DNA from: Chromera velia | Taxonomy: Eukaryota; Sar; Chromeraceae | Reading direction: 5' to 3' | Assembly (NCBI GenBank): GCA_018398765.1 | Contig: JAHBMJ010000355.1 | Location: 1 to 23,555 of the forward strand | Length of the DNA stretch: 23,555 bases | The notes under the pieces: generated by a model | Database searches by the model: none | The model's input: only the letters and a program-made list of their open reading frames with translations | What the model was told of the DNA's origin: nothing | Translations under genes and position numbers: made by a program | Part shown: in pieces, positions 22,930 through 23,555 of the stretch | Layout of the letters: every line of letters begins with the position of its first letter | Numbering within the stretch: position 1 is the first letter of the stretch

Positions 22930-23216
22930 CACCGAAAAAGAAAAGAACACACCATGCAACGAAAGGTCAACAGACAGAGAAGGAAGAACGCTTCATTGCC
23001 ATGCAGCAAATTGAAGCCCAGACAGACGCACCCACCGTTTTCTGCCGCATAGAGCATTCGCTCAGCCATGGCCACCCTCCGACTCCTCGCCTGCTCCTTC
23101 ACTCTTGCCACATCGTCATCCGATTCTTCTGCGATTCTCCCCTTCTCCCTCTCCGTCTCTTCAAGCCATCGGGTTGCAATCTCGGCTTGCAGAGAGGCGC
23201 CTCTGAGGCCGTCGAG
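16293..23216 (-). CDS. Unrecognised large gene, at least 8 exons, helical-repeat-like protein (both ends incomplete)
   Basis: Minus-strand exons in reading order: 23216-23036, 22602-22457, 21994-21854, 21207-21032, 20770-20652, 19965-18987, 17951-16655, 16340-16293. Exit phases 1, 0, 0, 2, 1, 2, 0, 0 match each next entry, giving 1029 codons without a stop. The product alternates Leu/Ala/Arg-rich helices (ERMLYAAENG; LIRLAAVAARDSSERM; CASLKILCAVASSLAAL; LHSLLLCVSELEGTL; LCRAEVLLSVAVD; LLGRCKRLLYLLARV) with disordered Gly/Ser, poly-Gln and acidic runs. That pattern suits a TPR-like or other helical solenoid scaffold, but I cannot assign a family. No membrane segment or signal peptide is evident. 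The start lies right of 23216, perhaps outside the window. The end lies left of 16293; a 52-bp intron followed by AGT TGA at 16240 is one unproven possibility. Confidence 0.6.
16655..17951 (-). CDS. Minus gene, exon g (1297 nt)
   Basis: Acceptor GGAAGTGCAG, donor GGAAAG|GTTGGTTGG; phase 2 in, 0 out. The reading frame is open from 18178 to a stop at 16631, so it is the longest convincing coding stretch in the window. Order: a charged Gly/Pro start (SLSEADRKDHFGGNEKRGG), helices around ARVLLPLAAGCAQAEAEG and AVAALCRAEVLLSVAVD, a poly-Ser linker, helices SQALSLLDAAELLLEQ and RLHEARAIGLLSLLSLAMG, then VLEETAASLEAGLRSAG, a QQQQEEEEED run, and a last helix LLGRCKRLLYLLARVRHEQG. Helix pairs of this kind suit a TPR-like fold; no catalytic motif is visible. 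Confidence 0.7.
18422..18478. repeat. TA/CATA microsatellite
   Basis: Alternating TA from about 18428 to 18464 with CATA units on both sides; in the intron between exons f and g. Confidence 0.95.
18812..18894. repeat. GAAA microsatellite with a small duplication
   Basis: GAAA/AAAG units, with TACRTGCCGAGAAAG present twice at its left edge (18806 and 18828). It is in the intron between exons f and g. Confidence 0.95.
18987..19965 (-). CDS. Minus gene, exon f (979 nt)
   Basis: Acceptor CTGCATGCAG, donor TGGCG|GTGCAAG; phase 1 in, 2 out. The first two thirds are low-complexity: a QQQQPQPTG run, Gly/Pro/Ser stretches and an acidic patch (EEGEEESDWSGEDGSESGD). A helical region follows: WKELRDSACRLSLCLLANAR, then AASHVAAVGRALS and ESRLREILCFAEEAVSRAW. 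The order suggests a long disordered linker before more helices. Confidence 0.65.
20253..20371. repeat. Two-copy direct repeat, about 65 and 54 bp
   Basis: Copies start at 20253 and 20318 with GACTCCC(C/T)CGCTTGATG and end in ACACAAGGCAAGCAA. The second lacks about 10 bases (GAGGTATTGA). It lies in the intron between exons e and f of the minus-strand gene. Confidence 0.85.
20652..20770 (-). CDS. Minus gene, exon e
   Basis: Acceptor GTGTTGCAG, donor CGAG|GTCGGTCGG; phase 2 in, 1 out, 119 nt. Encodes SVLHSLLLCVSELEGTLCST, then a Gly-rich loop and CLSWVGSADR. A second frame (KRVAQPSALCERTRG) is open too, but phase matching on both sides selects this one. Its intron starts with the same GTCGGTCGG as the intron after exon d. 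Confidence 0.55.
21032..21207 (-). CDS. Minus gene, exon d
   Basis: Acceptor TCTGTGTGCAG, donor CAAGG|GTCGGTCGG; phase 0 in, 2 out. Encodes IDTMASWESDVPRGLRALGT, then CLKSAVAFSMLRVAALCCSS and LVLCLSAIAGATVRSRLQG. The middle is hydrophobic enough to be mistaken for a membrane helix, but Arg, Lys and Cys within it fit a buried helix pair better. Confidence 0.6.
21284..21600. repeat. Compound intronic minisatellite (35 bp, then about 75 bp)
   Basis: Four units of 35 bp start at 21284, 21319, 21354 and 21389 (GAGTGTCTCCGTGTCTGCAT type). A longer unit then follows, built from CAGCATCTTCAGAACAAACT, TGCGTGTCTGCATGTG and CCCTTCC blocks, repeated two to three times to about 21600. It lies in the intron between exons c and d of the minus-strand gene. 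Confidence 0.9.
21854..21994 (-). CDS. Minus gene, exon c
   Basis: Acceptor TGTGCATGCAG, donor CTG|GTTGTT (weak); phase 0 in and out, 47 codons. Encodes ESACASLKILCAVASSLAAL, then PPTVLSGSLSG and a Gly/Glu tail. Other in-phase donors (GCG|GTTGCA at 21959; ACA|GTCCTC) would shorten it. Confidence 0.45.
22305..22329. repeat. AAAG microsatellite
   Basis: Short run of AAAG units in the intron between exons b and c of the minus-strand gene. Confidence 0.85.
22457..22602 (-). CDS. Minus gene, exon b
   Basis: Acceptor CTCGATCAG, donor GCGCAG|GTGAGT; phase 1 in, 0 out. Encodes WRCLPTPETLIRLAAVAARD, then SSERMVL and RSERVLRWIRSASESAQ. Strongly helical and free of stops. An alternative acceptor (CCCCTGAG) at 22577 would start it in phase 0, but the exon before leaves in phase 1. 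Confidence 0.65.
22894..22926. repeat. TC dinucleotide microsatellite
   Basis: Uninterrupted TC run of about 33 bases, in the intron between exons a and b of the minus-strand gene. On the minus strand this is GA-rich. Confidence 0.95.
23036..23216 (-). CDS. Minus gene, exon a
   Basis: Minus-strand acceptor TCCACTGCAG and donor AACG|GTGGGT; leaves in phase 1. Encodes LDGLRGASLQAEIATRWLEE, then TEREKGRIAEESDDDVARVK and a helix ending AERMLYAAENG. The frame stays open to 23297, and a CAACAG acceptor at 23281 would add 22 residues in phase, so the left-hand limit given is the more conservative choice. Confidence 0.6.
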
Positions 23217-23530
23217 CTGCAGTGGAGTTAGTTCAGTGCGTTGGTTGCGGCGCCGTTCAGTGAACGCATGCGTGGAAGAATCTGTTGCCCCCCCCAATTT
23301 GCCAAAGTCTACCAGTCGGGAATGAATGCCGAAGAATGGACGACTTTTCGAAAGAAAGAAAGAAAGAAAAGACGTCTTGTTTGTTTGAGGGCGGGAGGGA
23401 GGGAAGAGAGCGGCAGAAAGAACGGAGACGAAAAAAGGATGGCTGCGTGGAGTCAGTCAACACAAATACTGCATGGTGTGGGGCTGTTGAAAGCTTTACA
23501 CAGCAGACAAGGCCCAGAAAGAAACGTAGA

Positions 23531-23555
23531 ATGGAGGGAGGGAGGGAGGGAGGGA
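23531..23555. repeat. GGGA tetranucleotide repeat at the right edge
   Basis: Six GGGA units run to the last base, so the array continues beyond the window. A short AAAG run lies at 23352-23370. Confidence 0.9.

Noticed and set aside
23312-23345. Possible extra minus-strand exon SSILRHSFPT
   Set aside because: It joins in phase with the 23281 acceptor, but the intron would be only about 31 bp, too short to trust.

Overview
The window looks like nuclear DNA of an intron-rich protist. Coding sequence is cut into short exons bounded by GT..AG introns whose 3' ends are almost always TGCAG. Introns are pyrimidine-rich, full of minisatellites and microsatellites, and often longer than the exons. 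A decayed Ty1/copia retrotransposon and several TGCATGCA clusters are also present. Taken together this fits an alveolate alga related to apicomplexans, with a chromerid such as Chromera velia as my best guess. That placement is inference from style; no gene here proves it.

Layout, left to right. Positions 1-370 hold a G-rich 54-bp tandem repeat. Positions 549-8596 (+) hold a many-exon gene. I found 18 exons that join with matching intron phases into one open frame of about 657 residues, open at its 5' end. From 3793 on, exons alternate between phase 1-to-0 and 0-to-1, and several look like copies of one another, so the gene seems to have grown by exon-pair duplication. I do not recognise its domain family. 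The last exon (8139-8596) could instead be an independent gene or the start of a retroelement gag.

Positions 8600-12300 hold an AT-rich spacer, a possible terminal exon (9556-9741), a degenerate Ty1/copia pol with reverse transcriptase and RNase H (9741-11670), and a possible LTR. Positions 12300-16290 are AT-rich and repeat-rich, with two weak small secreted-protein-like ORFs, a Lys-rich possible terminal exon, hairpin clusters, and two poly(A)-tailed element ends facing each other.

Positions 16293-23216 (-) hold a second many-exon gene. Eight exons join in phase to give 1029 codons, open at both ends. The product is rich in Leu/Ala helices with disordered Ser/Gly/Glu/Gln stretches, and resembles a helical-repeat scaffold without a recognisable family. 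The two large genes converge on the repeat-rich middle. No rRNA, tRNA or CRISPR array was recognised.
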